Notes: generated by a model from the sequence alone, not told the origin. A stretch of DNA of 64,000 nucleotides from Pseudomonas sp. G.S.17 (GCF_038096165.1 NZ_CP151076.1:4089501-4153500), one strand, 5' to 3'; counted from the stretch's first letter, positions 31,826 to 40,486 are shown. Translations and numbers: made by a program.

Positions 31826-33283
31826 ATGAGCACCCTCATCCCTTGCATCATCGCCGGCGGCGCCGGCACCCGGTTATGGCCGGTGTCCCGCGAAGCCATG
31901 CCAAAACCCTTCATACGCCTTCCCGACGGCGAAAGCCTGCTGCAGAAAACCTTCATGCGTGCCGTAGGGCTGCCCGACGTTGATCGCTTGCTCACCGTAA
32001 CCAATCGAGAAGTGTACTTCCGCACGGTTGACGACTATCGGCAGCTGAACAAAACCCGGGTCGCGCTGGATTTCGTCCTTGAGCCCTTTGGCCGCAATAC
32101 CGCACCGGCAGTGGCTGCCGCCGCATTGCACGTGGCCCGCCTGTATGGCGAAGACGCCCAGTTGCTGATTCTGCCGGCGGACCATTTAATTGCCGACGTT
32201 GCGGCCTTCTCTGCAGCGGTCCAGCAGGCACGAGTTCTGGCTGACCAGGGCTGGCTGGTGACCTTCGGGATTTTGCCGGACAAGGCGGAAACCGGTTTCG
32301 GCTACATCGAAAAAGGTCAGTCGTTGAACGAGCACGGCTATCAGGTCGCGCGTTTTGTTGAAAAACCGGACGCCGCCACCGCGCAAAGCTATCTGGACGG
32401 AGGCCTGCATTTATGGAATGCCGGCATGTTTTGCATGCGCGCCGATACCCTGTTGAGCGAGTTTCAGGAGCATGCGCCGCAGATCCTCGCGGCGGTCCAG
32501 CAATGCCTTGAGCAAAGCACCAGCAAGCAAGGCAATCACGAACTGCAACTGGAACTGGACAGCCATTCCTTTGCCCTGGCGCCGGACATTTCCATTGACT
32601 ACGCGCTGATGGAACGCTCGCAAAAGGTCGCGGTGATCCCTTGCCAGTTAGGCTGGAGCGATATCGGCTCCTGGCAGGCCTTGCGCGAACTGACCCCGGT
32701 CGATGAGCTGGGCAACCAGTGCAACGGTCAGACCGTGCTGCACGACGTAACCAACTGTTACATCGACTCGCCGAATCGCCTGGTCGGTGGCATCGGCCTG
32801 GATGACCTGATCATCATCGACACGCCGGATGCCTTGCTGATCGCCGATGGCAAGCGCACTCAGGATGTGAAAGTCATCGCACAGGAACTCAAGCGCCAGG
32901 GCCATGATGCCTATCGCCTGCATCGCACGGTCACCCGGCCATGGGGCACTTATACCGTGCTGGAGGAAGGCAAGCGCTTCAAGATCAAACGCATCGTGGT
33001 CCGGCCCCAGGCATCGCTTTCATTGCAAATGCATCACCATCGCAGCGAGCACTGGATTGTCGTCAGCGGCATGGCCAGGGTCACCAATAACGACGCCGAA
33101 TTCATGCTCGACACCAATGAGTCCACATTCATCAAACCCGGACACACCCATCGCCTGGTCAATCCGGGGGTCATCGATCTGGTGATGATCGAGGTGCAGA
33201 GCGGCGAATACCTCGGTGAAGACGACATCGTGCGTTTCACCGATATCTATGGCCGTGTGCCCACCGAAGCGGCCAAGGTCTAG
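31826..33283 (+). CDS. bifunctional mannose-1-phosphate guanylyltransferase / mannose-6-phosphate isomerase, PslB-like
   Basis: A 485-residue cytosolic type II enzyme that makes GDP-mannose for exopolysaccharide. The N-terminal nucleotidyltransferase signature is IIAGGAGTRLWPVSREAMPK. FVEKPD and the GWSDIGSW box follow. The C-terminal cupin isomerase has SLQMHHHRSEHWIVVSG with metal-binding histidines. The N-terminus resembles PslB rather than AlgA (AlgA has GGNGSRLWPLSR). GAGG is 7 bases before ATG 31826. No other psl, alg or glycosyltransferase genes are near, so it is an orphan copy, and which polymer it serves is open. Confidence 0.88.
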   Translation: MSTLIPCIIAGGAGTRLWPVSREAMPKPFIRLPDGESLLQKTFMRAVGLPDVDRLLTVTNREVYFRTVDDYRQLNKTRVALDFVLEPFGRNTAPAVAAAALHVARLYGEDAQLLILPADHLIADVAAFSAAVQQARVLADQGWLVTFGILPDKAETGFGYIEKGQSLNEHGYQVARFVEKPDAATAQSYLDGGLHLWNAGMFCMRADTLLSEFQEHAPQILAAVQQCLEQSTSKQGNHELQLELDSHSFALAPDISIDYALMERSQKVAVIPCQLGWSDIGSWQALRELTPVDELGNQCNGQTVLHDVTNCYIDSPNRLVGGIGLDDLIIIDTPDALLIADGKRTQDVKVIAQELKRQGHDAYRLHRTVTRPWGTYTVLEEGKRFKIKRIVVRPQASLSLQMHHHRSEHWIVVSGMARVTNNDAEFMLDTNESTFIKPGHTHRLVNPGVIDLVMIEVQSGEYLGEDDIVRFTDIYGRVPTEAAKV

Positions 33284-33343
33284 GGAACCTAACGCAGTCC
33301 TGCCGCGCGTGCTGGTGGCAGGCCTGATCCTGTGATCCGCGTG

Positions 33344-33691
33344 TCAATGACTGATCATCCATGGCCTTCCTGCCGTCTTGCCTTTCAGCGCATGAGGATT
33401 GGCCTTGGTCGGCAGCACGGTTTTGCTCGGCGCACAGCAGCTGCAACCGCTGGGGTGGCGCTTGCTTTCCTGATACTCGGCCACGGTTTTGGGGGCGTTG
33501 GCGCTGCGTTCGTTGGTTTCGATGGCGCGGCGCTTGTTGCCTGACACCGTACTCAAACCCGGCGCCGACAAAATCACCCGCATGCTCGACTCGCCGCATT
33601 GCGGGCAGGCGCAAGGCATGCCGCTTTCGGCCATGGGTTTGAGCGCCGTGAAATCGCCACAGCTGGGGCAATCGAATTCGTACATGGGCAT
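33344..33691 (-). CDS. fmdB: FmdB-family zinc-ribbon protein
   Basis: A 115-residue protein. The N-terminal FmdB zinc ribbon is YEFDCPSCGDFTALK then CACPQCGESSMRV (two CxxC pairs). A basic tail follows with a second cysteine group (SGCSCCAPSK). FmdB was named as a putative regulator in the formamidase operon of Methylophilus. ATG 33691 has AGGGA 7 bases upstream; longer frames are discarded. It follows fmdA after a REP pair, which supports the name. The regulatory role is inferred from the literature, not the sequence. Confidence 0.85.
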   Translation of the reverse strand: MPMYEFDCPSCGDFTALKPMAESGMPCACPQCGESSMRVILSAPGLSTVSGNKRRAIETNERSANAPKTVAEYQESKRHPSGCSCCAPSKTVLPTKANPHALKGKTAGRPWMISH

Positions 33692-33718
33692 GGGCAAATC
33701 CCTGAAAGTTGTTGAAAT

Positions 33719-33812
33719 CTTGTTGGGGCGAGGCTTGCCCGCGAACCAGTCGCCTCGGTGTATCAGGCATCCCGCGTTATCGCTCTTCGCGGGCAAGCCT
33801 CGCTCCAACAAG
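33719..33812. repeat. inverted REP pair between fmdA and fmdB
   Basis: CTTGTTGGGGCGAGGCTTGC at the left end and CTTCGCGGGCAAGCCTCGCT at the right end are inverted copies that can form a long cruciform or mRNA hairpin. Confidence 0.85.
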
Positions 33813-33818
33813 TAGAAC

Positions 33819-35048
33819 CTACAAATCGTAGGCAATCGGCAAATCCACCAACCCATCAATAAATCGGGTCGGGCCGTTGGCGTTGGGGTTGATGTCGAAC
33901 TGGAAGATTTCCGTCGGCAGCCACAAGGTCGCGCAGGCGTTGGGGATATCGACGATACCGCTGATATGCCCTTGCACCGGCGCAGAGCCAAGCAACGCAT
34001 AACCCTGGGCCGGGGAGTAGCCAAACTTGGTCAGGTAGTTGATCGCGTTCAGGCATGCCTGGCGGTAGGCGATGTTGACGTCCAGGTAATGCTGCTTGCC
34101 GGCCTCGTCCACCGAGATGCCTTCGAAGATCAGGTATTTGTTGTAGTTGGGCACGATGGGGCTGGGCTTGAACACCGGGTTCTTGATGCCGTATTTCTCC
34201 ATGCCGCCCTTGATCAGCTCGACGCGCATGTGCACCCAACCGGCCATTTCGATGGCGCCGCAAAAGGTGATTTCACCGTCGCCCTGGCTGAAGTGCAAAT
34301 CGCCCACCGACAGGCCCGCGCCGTCCACGTAAACCGGGAAGAACACCTTCGAGCCGCGCGACAAATCCTTGATGTCGCAGTTGCCGCCATGCTCACGGGG
34401 CGGCACGGTCCGCGCGCCGGTTGCGGCCGCCAGATCACGGGCCGGACCTTTGAGCTTGCCCAGATGCGCGGTTGCAGCAGAGGGCGGATTGGCCAGCGGC
34501 GGCACGCGGGTCGGGTTGGTGTCGATCAGCTCCTGCTCGCGCTTGTTCCATTCGGCGAGCATCTTGTGATCCGGCAGGCAACCGATCAGACCGGGATGGA
34601 TAAGACCGGCGAACTCCACACCCGGAATGTGCCGGGAGCTGGTCATCATGCCCTTGAAATCCCAGATGGCTTTTTGCGCCGACGGGAAGTGATCGGTCAG
34701 GAAGCCGCCGCCGTTATTGCGCGAGAAAAACCCGTTGAAGCCCCATTGGGAATCGGCACGTGCGCCGATGTCGAGCAGGTCCACCACCAGCAAGTCACCC
34801 GGCTCGGCGCCATGCACGCCAATCGGCCCGGACAGGTAATGCACGGTGGACAGGTCCACATCGCGCACATCGCTGGCGTCGTCGTTGTTCTTGATCGCGC
34901 CCGCGGTCCAGTCGTAGGTTTCGAGGATGAAGTCATCGCCCGGCTTGACCCACGCGGCCATGGGAATGTCCGGATGCCAGCGGTTGTGGATGTTTTCGTT
35001 TTCGGTGACAGGCTGGTTGAGGTCGACTTTGATCAGAGTTTCGGTCAT
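33819..35048 (-). CDS. fmdA: formamidase FmdA
   Basis: Amidohydrolase of the FmdA/AmdA family (409 residues), expected to hydrolyse formamide or short amides to the acid and ammonium in the cytosol. The sequence shows HNRWHPDIPMAAWVKPGDDF, VHYLSGPIGVHGAEPGDLLV, the HGGNCDIKDLSRGS segment and DLHFSQGDGEITFCGAIEMA, all typical of this family. AGGAG lies 7 bases before the ATG. It sits downstream of the five-gene ABC transporter and upstream of fmdB, all on the minus strand, so imported amide would be used directly. Exact substrate range cannot be read from sequence. Confidence 0.93.
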   Translation of the reverse strand: MTETLIKVDLNQPVTENENIHNRWHPDIPMAAWVKPGDDFILETYDWTAGAIKNNDDASDVRDVDLSTVHYLSGPIGVHGAEPGDLLVVDLLDIGARADSQWGFNGFFSRNNGGGFLTDHFPSAQKAIWDFKGMMTSSRHIPGVEFAGLIHPGLIGCLPDHKMLAEWNKREQELIDTNPTRVPPLANPPSAATAHLGKLKGPARDLAAATGARTVPPREHGGNCDIKDLSRGSKVFFPVYVDGAGLSVGDLHFSQGDGEITFCGAIEMAGWVHMRVELIKGGMEKYGIKNPVFKPSPIVPNYNKYLIFEGISVDEAGKQHYLDVNIAYRQACLNAINYLTKFGYSPAQGYALLGSAPVQGHISGIVDIPNACATLWLPTEIFQFDINPNANGPTRFIDGLVDLPIAYDL

Positions 35049-35106
35049 GGCGTATCTCCTGGGTTAGAGAGTGAATTCGGTCAATCAAGAGTGATCGGAT
35101 CGACGC

Positions 35107-35170
35107 TTTCGCGAGCAAGCTCGCTCCCACATGTGAAGTGCGGCCAGTGGGAGCGAGCTTGCTCGCGAAG
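35107..35170. repeat. inverted REP pair between urtE and fmdA
   Basis: TTCGCGAGCAAGCTCGCTCC and GTGGGAGCGAGCTTGCTCGC face each other 17 bases apart. Confidence 0.9.
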
Positions 35171-35204
35171 AGGTCGGCTCAAACAACAAAGCTGCCGGCA
35201 TAAA

Positions 35205-35894
35205 TCACACCGACAAATACCGGCTGATCGTCGCTTCATCGACATTGGCCCGGGTCTCTTCGATGACGAAGCGGCCCTTCTCGATGACCAGGAAGCGATC
35301 AGCGATTTCCAGGGTGAACGACAGCACTTGCTCGGAGACCACGATGGTCAGGTTGCGCAAGGTGCGGATTTCTTTGAGGGTGCGGGCGATGTCCTTGATG
35401 ATCGACGGCTGGATGCCTTCGGTGGGTTCGTCCAGCAACAAAACCTTGGGGTTGGTCGCCAGCGCCCGGGCAATCGCCAGTTGCTGCTGTTGCCCGCCGG
35501 ACAGGTTGCCGCCGCGCCGACCGCGCATGTCGTAGAGCACCGGGAACAGCGCGTAGAGGTCTTCCGGAACGATGCCGCGAGCCGACGCGGGCAAGCCGGT
35601 CTGAATGTTTTCCAGCACGCTCATGGCCGGAAAAATCATTCGGCCTTGCGGGACGTAAGCCATGCCGTGCTCGACCCGCGAGTGGGTTTCCATGCCGGAA
35701 ACTTCCACGCCCGCCACCTGAATTTGCCCGCCCCATTGTGGGAGGATGCCCATCAAACTCTTGAACAGCGTGGTCTTGCCCATGCCGTTGCGGCCCATGA
35801 CCGCGACGATTTCCTGCTTCTCGACGTTAAGGTCCAGGTCATGAAGAATCTGGCTCTGGCCATAACCGCACGCCAGCTGATTGATCTTGAACAT
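35205..35894 (-). CDS. urtE: urea/amide ABC transporter ATP-binding subunit UrtE
   Basis: A 229-residue ATPase of the LivF/UrtE branch. Walker A is GRNGMGKTTLFKSLMG, the signature is LSGGQQQQLAIARAL and Walker B is VLLLDEPTEGIQPS. The phrase AYVPQGRMIFPAMSV is characteristic of UrtE. AAGGAG is 7 bases before ATG 35894; the long frame upstream to 36107 is a shadow of urtD. It is the fifth transporter gene, 13 bases after urtD. Confidence 0.94.
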   Translation of the reverse strand: MFKINQLACGYGQSQILHDLDLNVEKQEIVAVMGRNGMGKTTLFKSLMGILPQWGGQIQVAGVEVSGMETHSRVEHGMAYVPQGRMIFPAMSVLENIQTGLPASARGIVPEDLYALFPVLYDMRGRRGGNLSGGQQQQLAIARALATNPKVLLLDEPTEGIQPSIIKDIARTLKEIRTLRNLTIVVSEQVLSFTLEIADRFLVIEKGRFVIEETRANVDEATISRYLSV

Positions 35895-35907
35895 GCCGCG
35901 CTCCTTA

Positions 35908-36669
35908 TTAATGGCCCAGATACACTTCGATAACTTTCGGGTTTTTCTGCACCGACTCCATGCTGCCTTCGGCCAGGACCTTGCCTTGGTGCAGCACCGT
36001 GACCTTGTGCGCGATACTTTTGACGAATTCCATGTCGTGCTCGATGACCAGCACCGAGCGGCCCTGGCTGATGCGATTGAGCAACTCGGCGGTCTGCGAA
36101 CGCTCACTGACGCTCATGCCCGCGACCGGCTCGTCGAGCATCAACAGCTCCGGGTCCTGCATCAGCAACATGCCGATTTCCAGCCACTGTTTCTGGCCGT
36201 GGGACAGCAAACCGGCCTGCTGCTGGAGCAATTCGCCGAGGAAGATATCCGCCGCCACTTCGTTGACCCGCGCCACCACTTCGGCCGTACGCTTGAAGAA
36301 CAGCGCACCGAACACCGAGCGGCCTGCTGGAAAAGACATTTCCAGGTTTTCGAACACGCTCAAATTGTCGTAGATCGATGGGGTCTGGAACTTGCGGCCG
36401 ACCCCGGCGCGAACGATGTCGTACTCATGCATTTTGGTCAGCTCGCGCCCGTCGAACTGGATGCTGCCACTGGTGGCGCGGGTCTTGCCGCAGATCAGGT
36501 CGAGCACCGTGGTCTTGCCAGCTCCGTTGGGGCCGATCACCACGCGCACTTCATTGCGGTCGATGTACAGATTCAGGTCGTCCACCGCCTTGAAACCGTC
36601 GAAGGAAACCGTCAGCCCTTCGATGGCCAGCACCGGTTTGTGCATCTGAAAAGCGGTTGGGCCGCTCAT
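35908..36669 (-). CDS. urtD: urea/amide ABC transporter ATP-binding subunit UrtD
   Basis: A 253-residue ATPase of the LivG/UrtD branch. Walker A is GPNGAGKTTVLDLICG, followed by GVGRKFQTPSIYDNLSV. The signature is degenerate (LLSHGQKQWLEIGMLL instead of LSGGQ), which is normal for UrtD. Walker B is LLMLDEPVAGMS, and VLVIEHDMEFVKSIA follows. Its ATG overlaps the urtC stop by 4 bases, indicating translational coupling. Confidence 0.95.
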   Translation of the reverse strand: MSGPTAFQMHKPVLAIEGLTVSFDGFKAVDDLNLYIDRNEVRVVIGPNGAGKTTVLDLICGKTRATSGSIQFDGRELTKMHEYDIVRAGVGRKFQTPSIYDNLSVFENLEMSFPAGRSVFGALFFKRTAEVVARVNEVAADIFLGELLQQQAGLLSHGQKQWLEIGMLLMQDPELLMLDEPVAGMSVSERSQTAELLNRISQGRSVLVIEHDMEFVKSIAHKVTVLHQGKVLAEGSMESVQKNPKVIEVYLGH

Positions 36670-37883
36670 GGCTGAGTCTCCATGGAAGTGGCGGCGGTCT
36701 TGGAGGGCGTCGCGACAGGCCCCGGCGGCGGCGTAATGACGACCGCTCTGGCAATCACCGGCTCGGGTTTGTGCAGCACGCGGTCAAACCATTTGCGACC
36801 GTGGCTTTCCCACAACCCGGCCAGGCCGTTGGGGAAATACATGACCACGGCGATGAACAAGCCGCCCATCAGGTACAGCCACAACTCAGGGAAGGATTCG
36901 GAGAAATAGGTCTTGCCGTAGTTGACCAGCAGCGAGCCATACACAGCACCGAGCAGCGACATACGCCCGCCCACTGCGGCGAAAATCACCATCTCGATGG
37001 AGGGCACGATGCCCACGAACGACGGCGACATGAAGCCCACTTGCAAGGCGAACATCGCCCCGCCAATCGCCGAAAACGCTGCCGCGACGCAATAGACGAA
37101 GATCTTGAAACTGGCCACGTCGTAGCCGGAGAAACGCACGCGTTCTTCCTTGTCGCGCATGGCCATCAGCAAGCGGCCGAGCTTGGACGCCAGGATGAAT
37201 TTGCCGATCAGAATGCAGCCGAACAGTAAGGCGGCGTTGATGAAATACAAGGCCAGCTTGGCGCTGTCGTCGCGGATGTCCCAGCCCAGCAGCGTCTTCA
37301 GATCGGTGATGCCGTTGACGCCACCAGTCAGGCCTTGCTGGCCGATGATCAGCACCGTCAGGATCAGCGCGATGGCCTGGGTGACGATGGAGAAATACAC
37401 GTCGCCGACCCGACGCTTGAACATTGCCAGGCCGATCACCAACGCCAGCAATACCGGCACGGCGATCACCGCAATCACCGTGAAGGTGAAGCTGTGAAAC
37501 GGCACCCATAACCAGGGCAGTTCGGTGATCTGGTTCCAGTCCATGAAGTCCGGAATACCGGGCGTGGACTGGATTTTGGTGCTTTGCGGGTCAGAGGCTT
37601 CCAGCTTGAGAAACATCGCCATGCAGTAACCGCCAAGGCCGAAAAACACGCCCTGCCCCAGGCTGAGAATCCCGCCGTAGCCCCAGCACAACACCAGGCC
37701 GACCGCGACAAACGCGTAGGTCAGGTATTTGCCGACCATGTTCAGGCGAAACGCATCGAGGGTCAGTGGGAACACCACCAGAATCAGCACGGCGAGGATC
37801 AACAGGCCGATCACACCCTGCCGGCCGCCGAGCATACCGGCCCCCTCCCGGCTAAAGCCGGTCCTACGGTTCAGAGCATTCAT
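36666..37883 (-). CDS. urtC: urea/amide ABC transporter permease UrtC
   Basis: A 405-residue inner-membrane permease of the LivM/UrtC family with about ten hydrophobic segments. Typical stretches are CWGYGGILSLGQGVFFGLGG and the loop RDKEERVRFSGYDVASFKIF. It forms the channel with UrtB. The N-terminus is odd: residues 6-15 (RRTGFSREGA) are the translation of a REP element at 37842-37867. ATG 37883 has GAGG 7 bases upstream. A second start at codon 17 (MLGGRQGVIG) has GGGAGGGGG supplied by the REP itself, so the true start could be either. The C-terminal tail is Pro/Thr-rich. Confidence 0.93.
   Translation of the reverse strand: MNALNRRTGFSREGAGMLGGRQGVIGLLILAVLILVVFPLTLDAFRLNMVGKYLTYAFVAVGLVLCWGYGGILSLGQGVFFGLGGYCMAMFLKLEASDPQSTKIQSTPGIPDFMDWNQITELPWLWVPFHSFTFTVIAVIAVPVLLALVIGLAMFKRRVGDVYFSIVTQAIALILTVLIIGQQGLTGGVNGITDLKTLLGWDIRDDSAKLALYFINAALLFGCILIGKFILASKLGRLLMAMRDKEERVRFSGYDVASFKIFVYCVAAAFSAIGGAMFALQVGFMSPSFVGIVPSIEMVIFAAVGGRMSLLGAVYGSLLVNYGKTYFSESFPELWLYLMGGLFIAVVMYFPNGLAGLWESHGRKWFDRVLHKPEPVIARAVVITPPPGPVATPSKTAATSMETQP
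37842..37867. repeat. REP element within the 5' end of urtC
   Basis: CCCTCCCGGCTAAAGCCGGT then CCTAC is the same REP subtype as at 38922-38947, but here it lies in the reading frame of urtC. Confidence 0.85.
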
Positions 37884-37893
37884 GGGGCCGCCT

Positions 37894-38811
37894 CTATTTA
37901 CGTACTTTGCTGGAAAACAACCCTTGCGGGCGCATCAACAGAATCAGAATCACCGCCGACAGGGTCAGCACCTTGGCCATGGAACCGCTCATGAAGAATT
38001 CGGAAATCGACTGCGTCTGAGCGATGGCAAATGCTGAGGCAATGGTGCCGAACAGGCTTTGCGCGCCGCCGAACACCACCACCAGAAAGGTGTCGACGAT
38101 GTACAGCGAACCAGCGGTGGGCCCGGTGGAGCCGATGGTGGTGAACGCGGCACCGGCCACCCCGGCCACGCCGCAACCCAGGGCGAAGGTCATGCGGTCG
38201 ACCTTGCGGGTATTGATCCCCACGGCGCGGCTCATGATGCGGTTCTGTACCGTGGCCCGAACATGCAGGCCCCAACGGGTGCGATACAGCATCAGGAAAA
38301 TCGTCGCCGTCAGCAGAACCGTCAGGCCCATGACGAACAGGCCATTACGCGGAATCTCGATGGCATCGCTCAGACTCACCGAACCCATCAACCATTCCGG
38401 CGGCGTGGCGCTGACTTCCCGAGCGCCGAAGATCGACCGAAAGCCCTGCTGCATCACCAGCGACAAACCCCAGGTGGCGAGCAACGTATCCAGCGGACGA
38501 TGGTACAAGCGGCTGATCATCACCGACTCGACGACCCAACCCACCGCACCGGCCACCACGAATGACAACGCGATGGCGAAGAAGAAGTAATAAGGCTGCA
38601 TGGACGGCATGTACTGCAGCGTCAGGCTGGACATGACGTAAGTGGTGTAAGCGCCGATGGTGAGAAATTCGCCATGGGCCATGTTGATAACGCCCATCTG
38701 GCCAAAAATGATCGCCAGCCCCAGGGCCATCAGCAGCAGGACGCAGAACACGGAAAGCCCGTTGAACCCCTGCATCGCCGCGATGGCACCAAATTCCGAT
38801 AGCCATTCCAT
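37894..38811 (-). CDS. urtB: urea/amide ABC transporter permease UrtB
   Basis: A 305-residue inner-membrane permease of the LivH/UrtB family. Conserved parts are IIFGQMGVINMAHGEFLTIG, TLLATWGLSLVMQQGFRSIF and QSLFGTIASAFAIAQT. Many proteobacterial UrtB proteins carry a large extra N-terminal periplasmic region, which is absent here. That fits an amide-type (FmdE-like) permease as well as a short urea permease. It is separated from urtA by 158 bases containing a REP pair, and urtC follows 10 bases after its stop. Confidence 0.94.
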   Translation of the reverse strand: MEWLSEFGAIAAMQGFNGLSVFCVLLLMALGLAIIFGQMGVINMAHGEFLTIGAYTTYVMSSLTLQYMPSMQPYYFFFAIALSFVVAGAVGWVVESVMISRLYHRPLDTLLATWGLSLVMQQGFRSIFGAREVSATPPEWLMGSVSLSDAIEIPRNGLFVMGLTVLLTATIFLMLYRTRWGLHVRATVQNRIMSRAVGINTRKVDRMTFALGCGVAGVAGAAFTTIGSTGPTAGSLYIVDTFLVVVFGGAQSLFGTIASAFAIAQTQSISEFFMSGSMAKVLTLSAVILILLMRPQGLFSSKVRK

Positions 38812-38854
38812 GATGATGGTCTCCGAGGTGGAAAAGTGCGGTTGTGGCAGCGTC

Positions 38855-38947
38855 GTAGGACCGGCTTTAGCCGGGAGGGCTATTTGCGAAACAGCACATG
38901 ATTTGCGGTGAGTGAACTGACGCCCTCCCGGCTAAAGCCGGTCCTAC
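38855..38947. repeat. inverted REP pair between urtA and urtB
   Basis: GTAGGACCGGCTTTAGCCGG at the left and CCCTCCCGGCTAAAGCCGGT at the right are inverted copies about 40 bases apart. A hairpin here could protect the urtA mRNA. Confidence 0.9.
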
Positions 38948-38969
38948 AACGTCCCGCGAGGCTGCGCTG

Positions 38970-40214
38970 TTACTGATAGCCTTTAGGAAACGGATTCGGC
39001 TCGATCAGCTCCGACTCGTAGATGACTTTGAACTGGCCGTCGGCCTGAACTTCGCCAATGCGCGTCTTGCTCCACAGGTGATGGTTTTCGTGGATTTTCA
39101 CGTAGCCTTCAGGTGCGGTTTTCAGCTCGATGCCAGGGGATGCAGCGACCACCTTGTCGACGTCGAAGCTGCCGGCTTTCTCAACGGCGGCTTTCCACAA
39201 CCACGGGCCCAGGTAAGCGGCCTGAGTCACGTCGCCCATCACCGAATCCTTGCCGTACTTGGCCTTGAAGCTGTCGACGAAGGCTTTGTTGTTGGGGTTG
39301 TCCAGGCTCTGGAAGTACTTCATCGACGCGAAGAAGCCCTTCATGTTTTCGCCGCCGATACCCAGCAGTTCGTCTTCGGTGACCGACAGCGTCAGCAAGG
39401 TCTGCTTGGTGGAGTCAACGCCTGCCGCCTTGAGCTGTTTGTAGAAGGCAACGTTGGAACCGCCGACGACCGCAGCGAACACCACATCAGGTTTTTTCAG
39501 CTTGACCTTGTTGATCAGCGAGCCGAACTGGGTGTTGCCCAGCGGGTAGTAATCCTCGCCAACCACGGTGCCGTGCAGCACGTTTTCAATGTGCTTGCGG
39601 GCAATTTTCATCGAGGTGCGCGGCCAGATGTAATCCGAGCCGATCAGGTAAAAGGTCTTGGCGCCTTTGGTCTTGGCGATCCAGTCCAGGCTGGCGAGAA
39701 TTTGCTGCGTAGCTTCCTGGCCGGTGTAGATCACGTTTTTCGACTGTTCCAGGCCTTCATAAAACGTCGGGTAATACAGCAGGCCGTTTTCTTTCTCGAA
39801 CACTGGCAACACCGCTTTGCGCGATGCCGACGTCCAGCAACCGAACACCGCCGCTACCTTGTCGCCGACCAGCAGCTTCTTGGCTTTCTCGGCAAAGGTT
39901 GGCCAGTCCGACGCGCCGTCTTCCTGTACGACTTTGATCTGCCGACCGAGGATGCCACCCGAAGCGTTGATCTGATCGATGGCCAGACGCTCGGCCTGGA
40001 TCGAACCGGTCTCGGAAATCGCCATGGTGCCGGTCGCCGAATGCAGTTGGCCCACGGTTACTTCAGTCGCGGTAACGGCAAGTCCGGTGGTGTTGGCGTC
40101 ATCGGCCCAAGCCACCTGGCCAAATACACCTGCCGCAATCAGCGAGAGCGCAGCTGCGCCCAACGCCAATCGACGCGGCAAAAAACGTTTGGCGCCTGTC
40201 AGTCGTGAATCCAT
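38970..40214 (-). CDS. urtA: urea/short-chain amide substrate-binding protein UrtA
   Basis: Periplasmic binding protein of 414 residues (LivJ/AmiC-like, type I fold). ATG 40214 has GGAG 7 bases upstream and is followed by a twin-arginine-like stretch (AKRFLPRRLALGAAALSL) and an AWADD processing site. Family segments include LHSATGTMAISETGSIQAE, AAVFGCWTSASRKAVLPVFE and LLYYPTFYEGLEQSKNVIYT, seen in urea and amide binders alike. It is first in the urtABCDE-fmdA-fmdB series. A triple palindrome lies about 100 bases upstream. Urea versus formamide/acetamide cannot be decided from the sequence. Confidence 0.93.
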   Translation of the reverse strand: MDSRLTGAKRFLPRRLALGAAALSLIAAGVFGQVAWADDANTTGLAVTATEVTVGQLHSATGTMAISETGSIQAERLAIDQINASGGILGRQIKVVQEDGASDWPTFAEKAKKLLVGDKVAAVFGCWTSASRKAVLPVFEKENGLLYYPTFYEGLEQSKNVIYTGQEATQQILASLDWIAKTKGAKTFYLIGSDYIWPRTSMKIARKHIENVLHGTVVGEDYYPLGNTQFGSLINKVKLKKPDVVFAAVVGGSNVAFYKQLKAAGVDSTKQTLLTLSVTEDELLGIGGENMKGFFASMKYFQSLDNPNNKAFVDSFKAKYGKDSVMGDVTQAAYLGPWLWKAAVEKAGSFDVDKVVAASPGIELKTAPEGYVKIHENHHLWSKTRIGEVQADGQFKVIYESELIEPNPFPKGYQ

Positions 40215-40315
40215 GTTCCCGCTCCTGTGCTGGTGGTTCGCCGAGATCCGGTAAAGGCGTCGTGGCGAGGTTGGAGCAAGCATGAAGTCGCGGGACAAAA
40301 GCCGGTATACGCACC

Positions 40316-40346
40316 ATGACGTACCGGGCTACGTCATTTGACGTAG
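40316..40346. promoter_or_regulatory. triple TGACGTA palindrome upstream of urtA
   Basis: ATGACGTA (40316-40323), TACGTCAT (40330-40337) and TGACGTAG (40339-40346) alternate in orientation. The last two lie within a perfect inverted repeat CTACGTCA-TT-TGACGTAG. The block is about 100 bases before the urtA start and lies between urtA and the divergent sensor-kinase gene. It is the best candidate binding site for the LuxR-type regulator encoded at 43950. Confidence 0.65.
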
Positions 40347-40396
40347 GGCCGGATAGGGGCAAAGCGAGGATGATTGCGCGCCTAGACACCCAACCC

Positions 40397-40486
40397 GTGG
40401 GAGCGAGCTTGCTCGCGAAGACAGTGTCTCAAACCGGGAAGATGCGCCTGATGTACTGACCTCTTCGCGAGCAAGCTCGCTCCCAC
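40397..40486. repeat. inverted REP pair between urtA and the sensor-kinase gene
   Basis: GTGGGAGCGAGCTTGCTCGC (from 40397) and CTTCGCGAGCAAGCTCGCTC (from 40463) are inverted copies. Confidence 0.9.

Noticed and set aside
33966..35933. 655-codon plus-strand frame across fmdA and urtE
   Set aside because: It spans two well-defined minus-strand genes and their REP-filled gap, with no protein-like motif.
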